The position numbers and the translations under genes were made by a program. From the NCBI GenBank assembly GCA_001600455.1, contig BCKC01000002.1:2804171-2868170 (forward strand): a stretch of 64,000 nucleotides of DNA, read 5' to 3'. Origin of the DNA: Endocalyx cinctus (Eukaryota > Ascomycota > Sordariomycetes > Amphisphaeriales > Apiosporaceae). This document shows, piece by piece, positions 11,576 to 23,754 of the stretch; positions within the stretch are counted from its first letter, which is position 1, and each line of letters starts with the position of its first letter. Under the pieces are notes generated by a model, which was not told the DNA's origin, did no database searches, and worked only from the letters and a program-made list of their open reading frames with translations.

Positions 11576-14048
11576 ATGCCTTACACTCCTCCGACCCACC
11601 GCTCGCCTGCTTCCTCTGCCCCGCCGTCTCCAGACGTAAGTCGAAGATCGTCGTTCGCTTCTCCTGGTGCGAGTCCGCCGAGACCTGCTTTACCTCGCTC
11701 CTCTGCATACCTCACCAAACATCGGCGAACACCTTCGGCTTCATCCGTGTCTTCAGTGCCAACTCCGACGCTTCGCCATGGCTCGACCCCGGATATAACC
11801 CCGCCTGGTACATCGGATAATCTGAAGGGTATGATAGCCAATCAGCCTATTACTATAAGACAGTCACCTCCCCCTGTGGCTGATACGCAAGCAATGCCTC
11901 CGGGGGCTGTGATATCACCCCCAGAATCCTCTAGTGAAGATGAGGGGCCAGTTGAATTGAAGACGAGAGGCAGGGAAATAGAGAACATGAAGGAGCTGAA
12001 AGACGCTATAAGTTCAATACCGCTAATTCGAGCGAGCTCCCCCAACCGAGTTCCACCCGGTCAAGAAAAGCTGTCGCTGGTTGTAGATTTACCGCCACCG
12101 CCACAGAATGGTAGGCCTCGGAAGATATCACACTCAAGGTCGAAGACTGATGGGCACATATACATGTCAAAATCTGCGGAGGCTTCTTTGTCAGGGTCTG
12201 AAGAGTGTTCGGACCAGGATGACTTACCAAAAAAGCCACAAATGGTACGGAAGAAATCTGGCGAGTTGGTCCGGCCCGCCCTACGACCGCCGTCTCACCG
12301 ACGACCATCCAGCATGCCAGGCACACCTACCTATTCCAAAGCTGTACACTTTGATTCCCATCTCGAACATGTGCGCCACTTCCTCCAAGTAGATCGACCG
12401 CTTGCTGTGAGCGCTGGGTCATCCCCCCAAGATAACTACGAGAGTGATGCAGAGTATCCCTTTGGGAACGGTCAGAAGCCCAGCACTCGTTCTCCCCCAT
12501 TTGAGTGGGAAATTGTTATAAATGGGTTCCCTGGTTTAACTCCGCTGCGCAAGGCACTGCCTATCCGGGTAGAACGGGTGTGGATGTCTCCCGATCAAAA
12601 ATCCCTTCTCGGATCGGCTGCTGTTGCCAACCTGGCTTTCCAGAAAACCGTGACATGCAGATTTACGTTTGACTACTGGAAAACCGTTTCGGAAGTATCG
12701 GCCGAATATCACCATGAAATTCGCCCGCGCGAGACCGAGACTGGTCACGATAGGTTTCAGTTCAGCATCAAGCTCTCAGATCTCGCTAGTCTCGAGTCCA
12801 AAACCTTGTATTTCTGTATCAGGTACAATGTCAATGGCCACGAATATTGGGACAACAACGGCGGCATCAATTTTCAAGTTGATTTCCGTAAGAAGATGTT
12901 ACCTCAAAATGGCAAACACGGATTTCAGGGTAACTCTTCTCGACCTGCCAATTCTCTCCCCCGTAGCACCCGTCGTTCCAACCCTTCGACTGCTCCTCGT
13001 CCCAAGTCTATGCCGGTTGGCTCCCTGGACGACTTTAGTCACGATGCCAAATTAGTAAACTTCGACCAACCCATCCACGAATTTTTGGGTGAGCCCGAAC
13101 CAACTACGCTTCGTTTGAAATCGTCCAAATCAACTTCAAGCCTACCCAGTGACAACCTGCCCGGGCGGTTGTCAGCTCCTAGCGGCGTGGCATTTGCCAA
13201 CCGTTATGATTTCGGGGCATCTCTCAATGCTGCTAGACAGGCTCGTCGTGATTCACCAACCCAGCGTGGCGACGGTTTATACATGAAGTCACATAAGAAA
13301 GCCACCTTCAGTCTCTCCCCCTTCGACGAGCCTAGCTCCCGAGATGTTTCTCCAACTTCAACGGCTCGGATACCGCTGCCAAATATGCCGACCTCGAGTA
13401 CTAGTGCAAACGTTCCAGGGTCGAGCTCGCCAGCATCGGCTAGCATCGCATCCTCCTCATATGAAGAAATTCTCAACAAATACTGCTTTGTACGTACTCC
13501 CGGCGATATTTTGGCCACCAAAGGATGTTGACAACAATCCGAGGATACTAAACGAATATGACTAACCTCTCCTACAGTTCAATGGTTCTAAGCAGTCGAG
13601 TCCGCAACTGAGGGATGGAACATTAAGGAATAATAACCTTGATGGGGTAGACGAATCTCCTTCGCGGATAATTGGCAGCCCTATTTGGAGCCTGAGCGCG
13701 AGCCCCGAGATGGATAAACCTTATCACACCAGTGCCATACATCATACTTTGCGCCAGAACTTCGATCCTTTCCTCACAAATTCGTACATCGCTGCTATCG
13801 GTGGCTCGCCTGCTGACTCGCCACTTCACACCCCACCGGTCTCGGCACACCAGTCACTGAATTCGGCAAGTTCCAGCACACCCACTGGCAGGTCGGCGAC
13901 TTCTGGTTCGATGGCCGACTACCGTCCTTTATCTGGTACGTTAACGAACGATCCCACCGCCGGCCCAATCTCCTATCACATTCAGCATGTTCAAGATCGC
14001 TTTCCTTTTACATCAGATGCTCATACTGCAACAGCAATTAGGGGTTGA
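11576..14048 (+). CDS. PP1 glycogen-targeting regulatory subunit (CBM21)
   Basis: Two exons, 11576-13489 and 13578-14048, joined across an 88-nt intron with donor GTACGT, branch CTAAC and acceptor CTACAG, give 794 residues. The protein should bind type 1 protein phosphatase through the RVxF-type motif K-A-V-H-F (residues 255-259) and glycogen through a CBM21 domain (about 309-438, with W-x-N-N-x-G-x-N near its end). It would thereby bring the phosphatase to glycogen synthase, as yeast Gac1 and Pig1 do. The rest is Ser/Pro-rich and probably disordered. The start chosen begins M-P-Y-T-P-P, which I recall as the conserved start of fungal homologues. An in-frame ATG at 11318 would add 86 residues, but that stretch looks like leader: if a donor GTAAGT at 10865 is spliced to the acceptor ending at 11344, the first ATG in the mRNA is 11576. 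The downstream phosphoesterase gene is convergent. Confidence 0.85.
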
Positions 14049-15316
14049 ACAGAAACTGAAAGCCTAAATCGTGCGAACCTCGTCAGCCCGACAATGGTTG
14101 GAATTCCATTGTCTGGTTTACGCGGTTTGCACTAGTTGATGGCGTGTATATTCTGCGCGGAGGCTCCGAGTTGCCTCCTTTATATTTTTTTTCTTCGTCA
14201 TTTATTACTTACGCATCAACGGACACGGTGTTCAGGTACTGCATTAGGGAATACAGGGATTATGATACCACCAAGCACACGAACGGTCGGGTAGGGAAAA
14301 GAAAAGCCTGGGATTTTTTTTTTATTCTGGCGTGTTTAATAGCGGTAGAAAACCACCGCTTGAAGGTTCCGGTTTGGTTATAATGCATAATTCGTACTTG
14401 TTTTTTTGTTTTATTGAAGTGCAATACGTTGGCATCGGATCCACCTAGTTCCAAAGGTGGATCACGATGCTCCCAAGTGTAGGGGGAAATCTTATGAGGG
14501 ACCAATTCAGCAGATTGCTTTCATGTTCAAGTCTCTTCCTTCGGAGCTTCGGTGCAATCGAATCAACGGTTGTAGTTCAAATTGGAGAAGTTCGGGGCGG
14601 GGGATAACATTTCGTGGCGCTATACAAATGCCGATTCAAACGCTTGACGATAGAAAGGTTATTTATTACCAAGGAGCGAAAAAAAAAAAAACCTGATTAC
14701 TCAAATACTCGATTTATGCTATCACTGTAATGCTCGTGTTGTTTCCAGTGTAAGAAAGGGGGAGGAAAAGTGTATTGATTATTACTCGTATAGATGGATT
14801 GGTATTATTAACTTTGTATTTATGTACACGAATTCTTTAGGACGTCAAATAGATATCTATTCGGATGCTCTTTCGGCTTTGTTCGCATTTAACAACACGA
14901 ATTTCAGAGTTCTGTACTTGACGTCTTGTCGAAATGGGCAGTCTTCCTAAATAAACGACAAGCCGTATACTCATAATTCTCAAGCCCGCTCAATTTAAGG
15001 AGATATTCTTAGTTATATACACATAGTCACAGATCTCACGATAGGTTTCCAAGGCTGATCATTAGGTAGAACCCCCAAGATAAGAGCGATGGCTTTCGGG
15101 TGTGATTCTGTCCTCGGGTGGGCCGATTGAGGAGGTATGGCTATCACTACAAGCAAGGAGTTATATGTATTATATAAAATAATGTATTAATGATAGACCA
15201 GGCTCTATTTAATTACAGTTATTAAACTACAAGTAAACAGCATTTGTACCGGATTTTAAGTTAAAAGCGCAGTATCTACTCTTTTAAAGAATCATTTTCG
15301 CTACGTACGTACTTAT
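14049..15316. other. Intergenic, between convergent genes
   Basis: Holds the 3' flanks of the CBM21 protein gene and the phosphoesterase gene. Short A/T tracts only; I see no gene. Confidence 0.6.
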
Positions 15317-16629
15317 TTAAACCGGAGTGTAGCCTTTGGGCGGGTGCTGACCGTCGGGGATCTGGAGCTCGGTGCCGTAGTAGACCGGGGCCGGGTTGCC
15401 TTGCCACGACCTCTTGATGCTGGGGAGGACGGTGCGGCAGAGGTGGTCCTCGACGTTGGGGCCGGCGAAGCGGGGGTTGCCGCCGTCCTCGTTCAGGGGG
15501 CCGGCGTACGACTGGTTGAAGTACATGTTGGCGAGGGCGGGGACGCCGGTCCACTCGCGGACCTCGTCGCCGGTCTTGTCGGCGACGAACTTGAAGACGT
15601 TGGCGCCGACGTCGAAGCGGCCGAGGGTGTGGAGGTCCCAGTTGGCCTCGACGGTGGCCATCTCGCTGTAGTGGTCGTAGTAGTGGGCGTCGGTGGTGCC
15701 GACGAGCTCGGCCGGGACGGCGTCGCCGAGGAGGATGCCGAGGACGCGGTTCTGGTCCGAGTACGTCTCGTTCTCGTCGAACGTGATGAGCACGAGGGTG
15801 TTCTGCATGAAGCGGGTGTCGTTCAGCAGGGGCTCGACGAAGGCGCGCGTCCACTTGCCGGCCGTGGTGATGTCCGAGTCGTGACCGTCCGAGGTCATGT
15901 TCGGGGTGATGAACATCCACTGGGGCAGGGTCCCGTTCTCGAGGTCCTCGTAGAACCTGGTCAGGTTCTTCATGACGGCCAGGCGGTCCTCGTACCGGGC
16001 GTTCGAGTTGAGGGTGACGGGCGGGTTGTGCTTGCGGACGTAGTCGTTGGCGCCCGTCTTCTGGTTGACCCAGTCGAACCCTTCGTACCCGCTGTAAGGC
16101 ATGTCCTCCTGGTAGATGCCCCAGGCGATGCCCTTGTCCTCGAGCAGGTCCATCACGCTGGACACGTTGGCCGGGATCTGCGTGAAGTCGTCGTGCTGCA
16201 TGCCGAAGTAGTCGCCCGTGACGGAGGCGATGTAGTTCGGCTGCGAGGGGTGGGTGACGGCGAAGTTGTTGGAGAGGGTGATACCCTTCTTCGTTAACCA
16301 GGCCAAGTTTTCTTTGTATAAAAGTTAGAAAATTTGTTATAAGTATAGACAGACAGGTATATTATGAGGTAGGGTTAAGAATGAACTGAGGAACTTTATC
16401 ATGACTTACCGTCACCGATGGCCATGTCGTAGTCGGTGTTCTCTAGCCATATGCTCACGTATCGGTCGAACGCCTTGCCCTTGACGTGACTGACAGGGCT
16501 CAAAGTCTTGGCAGTTGCGGCGGCGGCGGCGACGGAAGCCGTAGCTGTGGCCGTGTAGGCGTTCTCCCAGTCCTGAGCAGCGACGCCGCTCACTAAGAGC
16601 GCGGCGGCGGAAGAGATTACGGAACGCAT
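15317..16629 (-). CDS. Secreted phosphoesterase / acid phosphatase
   Basis: Exons 16629-16410 and 16311-15317 are split by a 98-nt intron (donor GTAAGT, branch CTAAC, acceptor AAAG) and encode 404 residues. The protein matches the phosphoesterase family that includes fungal PhoA-type acid phosphatases and bacterial AcpA and phospholipase C-like enzymes. It has a signal peptide (about 1-18), W-L-E-N-T-D-Y at 61-67, whose Glu-Asn pair is a metal-site motif in the family, H-P-S-Q-P-N-Y at 94-100, probably including the nucleophilic Ser, and a later T-F-D-E-N motif. It should release phosphate from esters outside the cell or in the wall. There is no membrane anchor; the chain ends soon after a conserved-looking G-Y-T-P-V. 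Exon 2 is very GC-rich against AT-rich flanks, so its opposite strand is also open over long stretches; those frames are shadows. Confidence 0.88.
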
Positions 16630-18044
16630 GTTGTTATACCGTTAAAAATTAAGAATTCTTGTATTAATCTTTCTTCTACGGTCAAAACTTCGAGATTAAA
16701 AGAAAAAGAGAGACGGCCCCCGAAGTTTTACAACAGCCAAAGCGAAAACAGAGAAAGCAGTAATCGCGATGACGAGTGAAAGGTAACATTTTTTTTTTTC
16801 TTTCGAAAAACAGGCTGACCTTATAAACTTAGGTACGATAAGAAGGGCAAATTGGGGCTGGCGGGACTGTGGATGCACATGGACCAAACATCAGTAATCA
16901 TTGGTGTAAGCCGTTGCTTGGTTTACGTAGGTGTTATTATTTTTTGCTTTTTAACCCTTGTTGCTCCTCCATTAGAATAAATAGTGTAGTATAAATAAAA
17001 TTAGCAGAGATATCCCCGAGAGAATGACAGGATAGAAAGATCCTTGAAAGCTACCTACCCAGATAGGCAGCTCAGTAAGTACCCACGAGCGTCAACTACG
17101 TACAATATCACCAATCAGAATGAGTGCGAATTCCGTAAAAGAAGTAATTCTTTTTATGTAAGACCGACAACCTATCTCGGTTACGCGGGTGGATTACACA
17201 CTCATCCAGTTCAGTACCTACATACATATATGTATATGTATCCATATACATATACATATACAGTAATATACATATACACGTAGAGAGACTTGATTTACAT
17301 ATACACTAATATAAGAACTCATTAAAATTGTTTTCCCAATATAAATTTGAAGCCGAATCTCCAGAATAAAATAAAAATCAAAACCTCACCTCGACATATT
17401 TACAAATTTTACGGTATTTACTACCGCTGTACGGGTATCTTACAGAGCACGTGGTCCCTATAAAGCCAAGCATTGGCGATCGCTGTAAACTCCACTAAAT
17501 CCACTAATTGGAATGCTTATTTTTTTTTTTTTTTTGTCAGTCCCCAGGAAATTTAGCAAGGGCCAATCCTTGTCTCTTTTAAAATTAGACGAATAGACAA
17601 ATCATCTTTGATGTATTTTATTTTCGGTAATATCTATCGTATTGTCAATCATCTATTATGTATGCATAATCCACCAACGCACGTACTTATAAGACGAATA
17701 TTTACCAAGTCTTGATCGGCCTTACGCCGATTGGGTCTTTCTCTTACTTTCATCCTATGTATCTTAATTACAGACCATCTATGATTTCATCGCAAGACGA
17801 AAAACTTACGTATACGCGGTCAACAATAAGTCTACTTTACCTCCTGTAACTATGACGGTCAGATAAACTGTCTCGAAGCGCTGATAGGGGGAGTACCTAG
17901 TAACCTCCTAAATCACTGAGTTTACTTCTTTTCTTTTTCTTCTTTCCTTCTCTTCCTCTTGGTTTTTCTTCCCCCAGTGATCGATACGAGTGGATATCGA
18001 ATATTCAACACTTGTTTGTTTCTCTCTTTTTTTTATGGGTCAAT
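16630..18044. other. Divergent promoter region (phosphoesterase / Ccc1-like)
   Basis: The two flanking genes point away from each other, so this holds both promoters. It contains an imperfect TATACA microsatellite (about 17218-17280), a T tract near 17520-17535 and the candidate iron-regulatory sites listed separately. No gene seen. Confidence 0.6.
17715..17734 (-). promoter_or_regulatory. Candidate CCAAT-N12-GAT (HapX/CBC-type) site
   Basis: On the minus strand CCAAT is followed after exactly 12 bases by GAT, fitting the bipartite CSAAT-N12-RWT pattern described for the CCAAT-binding complex with HapX. The same stretch contains a perfect inverted repeat, ATCGGC-N5-GCCGAT. A GTCAGATAA at 17859-17867 is one base off the SreA-type ATCWGATAA. 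Both lie 180-330 bases before the Ccc1-like start, where iron regulation would be expected. Each match alone is weak. Confidence 0.25.
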
Positions 18045-18989
18045 ATGGATCTTCGAAACTTCTTTAAGTCTCTCCGTCAAGGGACATCTACCATAGCTTA
18101 TTCAGCTCTCTCCTCGACGGTCACCACGTCAGTTACCGATAGTGTCCCGTCAACACCCCACACCGAAGCTGGGAGCAGTAACGACATGTACTCGGCTGCT
18201 GAATCTTCAACCGAGATGAGCCCTCGGGCTACCAAAGCTCCCTCGCTGTCTCAGTTCCTGGCTGACTTCACTCTGGGATTTGCTGACGGTCTTACCGTAC
18301 CATTCGCTTTAACTGCCGGCCTATCCTCCCTGGGCCAGACGAATACGGTCATTTATGCTGGTATGGCCGAGATTTGTGCAGGTTGTATCAGTATGGGAAT
18401 CGGTGGCTACCTCTCGGCTAAGAGTGAAATTGAATCAGATATCGAAGCTAAGGCCGGAGCTTCTGATGATGATGAGGAAAAGAACAGCATAATAAATCGT
18501 CAGCATGATAACTTAGAGAGCTACCTAGCTCCACTAAACCTCCCCGAAGATTTACTGCAGAGCGTCATGTCCCACGTCAACTCTGCTCCCAGTCAGCTGG
18601 CGAGCTTGGATTACTTGAGTGAGAAAGCGAAACCTTGGGATCAGCCTGCGTCGCCCCTCCTCAGGGGTCTTTCGATTTCACTTGGTTATTTACTCGGTGG
18701 CCTCTTGCCGCTATTCCCCTATTTCTTCGTCGCGGAAGTTGGGAAAGGTCTACTCTGGAGTTTTAGCGTTTGCATATTAGCCTTATTCGTCTTCGGCTTT
18801 ACTAAAGACTATCTGATACACTCAAGTATCAGTAGTACCAAGTCCTATCCAGATCACAAGAATGAGATTGGCGCTCAATGGCACAGAACGAGGCACGCTT
18901 TGGTGGAGGGTACACGTATGACTGTTCTCGGAAGTCTCGCGGCTATCAGCGCCGTTTTATGTGTCAAATTATTCGAAGGCATTGTCTGA
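18045..18989 (+). CDS. CCC1: Ccc1/VIT1-family vacuolar Fe2+/Mn2+ transporter
   Basis: A single-exon gene for 314 residues, close to yeast Ccc1 (322). It should import ferrous iron and manganese into the vacuole for storage and detoxification. After a Ser/Thr-rich cytosolic N-terminus (1-65), the first membrane segment carries the family signature A-D-G-L-T-V-P-F-A-L-T-A-G-L (about 80-93). The second contains G-C-I-S-M-G-I-G-G-Y-L-S-A-K-S-E (113-128), leading into the metal-binding helical domain between segments 2 and 3. Three more hydrophobic segments follow near the C-terminus, the last ending a few residues before the stop. The frame is open a little further upstream, but only from a TTG; the ATG at 18045 with A at -3 is the natural start. 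It is convergent with the next gene; their ends are about 130 bases apart. Confidence 0.92.
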   Translation: MDLRNFFKSLRQGTSTIAYSALSSTVTTSVTDSVPSTPHTEAGSSNDMYSAAESSTEMSPRATKAPSLSQFLADFTLGFADGLTVPFALTAGLSSLGQTNTVIYAGMAEICAGCISMGIGGYLSAKSEIESDIEAKAGASDDDEEKNSIINRQHDNLESYLAPLNLPEDLLQSVMSHVNSAPSQLASLDYLSEKAKPWDQPASPLLRGLSISLGYLLGGLLPLFPYFFVAEVGKGLLWSFSVCILALFVFGFTKDYLIHSSISSTKSYPDHKNEIGAQWHRTRHALVEGTRMTVLGSLAAISAVLCVKLFEGIV

Positions 18990-19117
18990 TATGTTATCAT
19001 CATTGCTATAATAAAGACGAAGTAATACTAGAAACCATTATACACATCTCTTGATGCCCAGAAGTTGTCAAGACTACAAAATTTGACCTATAATAACAAT
19101 CCAGATTCTTTCGACGC

Positions 19118-19859
19118 TCATGGAGGCCCCCTCGGAGGAGGCCCTCCGCCTCCCATCATCGGTGGAGGTCCTCCAGCACCACTTATAGGCGGAGGCCCCC
19201 CACCTCCCATCGGTGGGAGAGGTCCACCCCGCCCGAACGGCTGAAAGCCCATACCGCCCACGGGCGGCGGCATCGGACGGGCTTGCCCTCCCGGCCATAT
19301 CGGTACTCCTCCGACGGGCGGCGGAATGTTAGGCATCGGCTGTTCCCCTTGCCACTCCTCCGCCCCACCCTCGCTTACGGACCCGGCGCCATCTTCGACG
19401 CCGGACGATCCATCCGATCCTCTCGACGAACTTGGACTTCCTTTACTCGAGCTGCTGGTTGACCCGCTACGTCGACTTGATTGGCGGGAGCGACGTGATC
19501 TAGAATCTGTGATAAATTTATACATGTCAGTACGCCTTCGGTCTCCCTTCATCGTCGCTTCTATACAGCGAATGTCCTAAGATGGGTTCACCTCGTCGGC
19601 AGCAGACCCATAAAATCAAAGCAAAAACCACGACTAAGGTGACGGCAATGAGGATAGGCCCAACGTTGTCTGCTCTTTGCGGTTTGGCCGGGGCTGGGGC
19701 CGGTGCAATCGTCGATGCGGGAGGTTCAGTCTCTTCGGCACCGCTACCAAGAGTCCAGGTAGTCAGGAACGTAGTCTGCTCATTCGTAACCGTCTGCGTG
19801 CGAATTTCGGTGACCTGTTGAGCTAATTGCACTCGAGGCTCGTCCCGGTCGTTAGCCAT
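19118..19859 (-). CDS. Single-pass membrane protein with proline-rich tail
   Basis: Exons 19859-19592 and 19506-19118 give 218 residues. The 85-nt intron has a less usual GTGAAC donor, a CTGAC branch and a CACAG acceptor; splicing joins two overlapping frames, which supports the model. There is no classical signal peptide. A Gln/Thr-rich and then Ala/Pro-rich N-terminal part (1-65) precedes one hydrophobic segment (about 67-87), flanked by C-C-R-R. Next come an Arg/Ser-rich stretch (about 90-125) and a tail of repeated P-P-P and G-G-G-P-P-P motifs. Such tails bind SH3, WW or profilin-type domains in other proteins, so a membrane-to-cytoskeleton adaptor is possible, but no family was recognised. 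Topology is inferred only from the positive residues after the membrane segment. Confidence 0.7.
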
Positions 19860-21787
19860 ATTTGTTCTTTTTTTTGTCGCTGTTGTCCCTCTAGTCCCAC
19901 TTCATGGGAGCAGATCGGCAATAGGTAGGGAACGAACTAAAGACTTTCGTTCATTCATCTACCTACTTGGTGCTACTATAAGATGGGAAGACTGTTTGAC
20001 CTGGTGGCGATTGAAAACAGACGCAGAACCACTGCGGTACTTGTCTCTGATTATCAGATGGGGGGCGGTTGTTGCAGTTTTCCGAGACTTGCTTCTCTAG
20101 TCATGCGCTTAATATGGGCTATTTAGACATGGAAACTGTTCTACGCACCTCTCATCTAGCCAGATTGAATCGACCAGAATCGCACCTTTCTGCTTTCTCT
20201 CCTTATTAGGCGCCTAATACGGATCGCAGACCATCTAGTCCGCACTTCGGTTATTCCTGCTCTACTTTACTCCTTAGCAATATGGCAATAAATTCAGGCA
20301 ACTTCTCGTGTTAACCGCCTAATTCCTTCTTGATCTATAACCGTGGAAAACTCATGCTGCGGGTTCCCGACCCCTCTTTGTTTGATGAAGTCTAGCTTAC
20401 AAAACTTGATGCTTTAAGTAGAGGGACATATTAATCACCGCGGACATACCGGTCTCGAAGAAAATAGTGTGGTGGCACGACAATACAGGTTGTGGCCTGG
20501 CGTTAAGCTCCTCATCCTATGTCTTGAGCTTTATATGTGGTGTTACCGTGGATACGATATGGGTGGTAGATAGGTCAACAGGAGGAAAGAGTTGTCATAC
20601 CTTATCCATTACTTGCACTTTTAGGTGGTCACAACTTATATGCAGGTTCGCGCCAGCCGATATAAAGCGCCGTCTCACCGAAGCAGGCTGCAGTACTATA
20701 TACCATACTCTTCAAGAATAATTTTATGGCGGCTGCGATTTACTGGAGAAAAAAAGGAACCCCCAAGACCAATCAGTTGAATGTTTAGGGGGGGGTCGCG
20801 GCATGCTGTCCAAGACAAGGCGGAGATGAACAATCCGATCATCTGATTTGCCGCGCACTTGATTCTGCGGATAGCCATAATTCGGAATTAGAGAAACAAC
20901 AACACAACAGCGTTGGACAGCGTTTGGTCGTTTCAAATTAATTTTTTTTTCCTCTTTTTTACCTAATTACTGTAAAACAATATTATACTCCTCTTGTTAT
21001 TTTTCTTATCTTAATTTGACTTGGCTCAAAGCCCCCCTTTTTTTTGGCCTGGTTACCGAGTCTTCTAATTAATTATCTCTCGCTTTCGATGCAAATTCAC
21101 GAAACTTATATAGAGCAATTCATCTGTATGTCCACGTAGCACATTCGTATCCTTCCACTCGTTCTTCCGCCCGTGAAACTTTAGCCTGGCCGGCCAGCCA
21201 CCCGACCTGGTGTTTACCTCAGATCTAACGTTAGGCAGGCTGTGGTAGCGCCACGACTGATCTTTGACCATATGCAGCGACACGCGATTTCTTATCTACG
21301 TGGAACATGCTGGGAAGAAGAGAAAGACATCGCACAAATCACGTTTTTTTTCATGCGTTAGATCGAGTTCCGAAATTAGCTTCGTCCTGCCCATTAATTT
21401 ATTCGGTCAATTTCAAGGAACCCAAAAAAAAATCCAGATCCTCTTCATAACCAACTTTGATGTCGTGGTACCTCGTAGGGCTGTCTTCGTCGTAGCGAAC
21501 GAATTATACGGCTGCGCGCTTCGTCTAAATTTGATCCGACCTTTCTCTTGGTCACAGATCACTCCACAGCCCCCGACGAGCCGGGTTCTGATTATTTGCA
21601 CCCTAGCTCCCGTAGCCGATCTGATCAAAATTTCGGTCGCAACTCATCTAATAGAAGGAGGAAAGAAGAAGCAACCCGGAATTCGAAGGGGTGTTACGAA
21701 CTCGTGGGGAAGTACAGAACTAATGTTAGTACACCCTGATCTGTTTGAAGATTCTCGTTCGAACATATGACTAGGGATATTTCGCCG

Positions 21788-21833
21788 TCTCTCTCTCTCT
21801 CTCTCTCTCTGTCTGTCTTTTTTTTTTTTTTTT
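21788..21833. repeat. TC microsatellite plus T tract
   Basis: About 23 bases of alternating TC, a short GTCTGTC spacer, then a run of 16 T. Simple-sequence DNA with no gene nearby. Confidence 0.85.
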
Positions 21834-23475
21834 CCTTGAGGAAAAAAACTCTGGTTACGAGAAGCTAGTGAGCGTCTATTGACCCCGACTCGCATCGTGT
21901 CGTGGGAAAACTTCTATCTCAAGATTCGAGATACAAGGTTTCAATTTTTTCCCGTCTTTTTCTTCATCCCCTTACATGCTGTCCTACGTCAATAGTTTAG
22001 ATTTCACATGATATATGATGTCGCCCACTCGGAGATCCCCGTCATGATAACACTCAGACCGGGTTCTAGGCTCCGTGTGAGACTGGAGGAATAGAAGGAG
22101 GAGATGGAGCCTCTGACGTCTATCCCTTATCTGCAGGAGGGTTTGGAAATTTAGTTGTCGGTTGTTAGAGTGGGTTATCAAATAAAAGTCGATAGCAGTG
22201 GTCTCTCTAGGATTTTTGTGGTAGTCACAGGTCTGATGATTTCGTATATCTGTATTGTGTTGTTGTGATACGTTTGGAGCGGTACTCGGTTCTCTTTTTC
22301 ACGAAACCTGGTAGATTGGAACGAATGAGGTGTGAAGTGGCCTGGTTATACGGTACGCAAATCGGGTCTAGGTCTTCATAGGGTAGGATCGATTGACAGT
22401 GATCCAGCGCGGAATGAAAAGTAGAGGTCAATCACGTATATCCTGCTACAACAATTAAAGTAAAGGATATAAAAGAAATTACCTGGGCATATCATATCAT
22501 ATATACGATAGCTGCATGTCTTTTTTCTTTTCCCCCTTTAACCTTTGATTCATGAAAATGGAAGATATTATTTCTATTTCATCTAGTTGAGGTACAAGAA
22601 TATACGAATAGCACAGCCGATAGGGATATTATTATTAGGTTTGCCGCCTGAGAGCTGATACTAGTATAAGATAATCATGTGTACTCGCTGTCAAATGCGT
22701 GCTTATGATTATGAGACGTACCACGTATCTACTACTGTCAGATTTACTGTCTGCTAGAGACTTATACGCGATAGACATAGACATATCATACAATGATTTC
22801 GTAGTTGTCGAGTTCTCAAATAATGCTGTGTTGTGTAACTGGTTCATGAGAGTGATTATTTGATCCTTTTATTGGCATAAAATGCTTTGATACATCATCC
22901 CCCTGAATTCCTTTCTTGGTGTACTGATGTATCAATGAGGCTGGCATAGGATTCCAGCTCGACATCAGAACCCCACGTTTTTAATATACAAATACAGGGG
23001 GCCCATGAAATGGCTGTACTGTAATTAGAATAAAATTATCGCGCATCTACTAATCAGATGAGTCTCAGATCGGATACACAATTACAAGTTGTTGATCACA
23101 TATATCAGGAGCCAAATGGGCCGGAATATTCGTAAGAAGTCAAGGAAAAGGGGGAGGGGGGAAACGCACATTAGGAGACAAAAACCGTCAAGTCAGTATT
23201 AGCTTCTTCTCATGGCGGCTGGGAGGGGAGTATAGGAGATCATATCGAGCGTTATTAAGGTAGCATCGTCTTCACTTTTTGTATGCATAATGCACAGAAT
23301 CTAGGCATCAGAATTCCATGATGACTAATTGCACTAGCGATTTGGTTCGTGCATACAATCGCACTCGGATACTCTAGTTTGAAATATTATCTCGCCGAAT
23401 ATTACCGGATATACGCCGTATGATCAGCAGGCAGCAAGTTTTTTTTTTTTTTTCTTTTTTCCCTCTTTGCTTTTC

Positions 23476-23754
23476 TTAGACGTCGGCACCATCGAATCTT
23501 AAGTCTTCCAGTTCACAGCGATGACATTTCTCTCTCAGCCTGTGCTGACAGGACGCCGTAATGCAGCGACGAAGGGTACATGAACCAGAATGATCGTCTT
23601 GCTTAACGCGGATGATTCGGTTGCGGACGATTCCGTAGCCTGTCTGTACTCTAACGGGGCACTCACAGGAGTAGAGTATCTCGACGTTCCAACAACGCTT
23701 ATCGTCAGCTATTTGGAGGGGAAGACCGTCGATGGTAACGGTTTTGCGATTCAT
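23476..23754 (-). CDS. Possible small Cys-rich protein
   Basis: A single frame of 92 codons from the ATG at 23754; a further in-frame ATG at 23811 would add 19 mostly basic residues. The sequence looks like real protein and has eight Cys, including C-E-C near the middle, a C-T-L-R-R-C pair, and C-x-x-C four residues after the last basic run. That spacing could bind zinc. There is no signal peptide or membrane segment, so it is not an obvious secreted effector. I do not recognise the family. Its neighbourhood is gene-poor and AT-rich, and the frame is more balanced in composition than its flanks, which is the main reason to list it. Confidence 0.4.
   Translation of the reverse strand: MNRKTVTIDGLPLQIADDKRCWNVEILYSCECPVRVQTGYGIVRNRIIRVKQDDHSGSCTLRRCITASCQHRLREKCHRCELEDLRFDGADV

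Noticed and set aside
15344..16297. 317-codon open frame on the plus strand
   Set aside because: Antisense to phosphoesterase exon 2; its Val/Gly/Asp/Glu-rich translation is the mirror of GC-rich codons.
21264..21770. 168-codon open frame on the plus strand
   Set aside because: Opens at TTG and has no ATG until near its end; the sequence has no recognisable domain and sits in simple AT-rich DNA.
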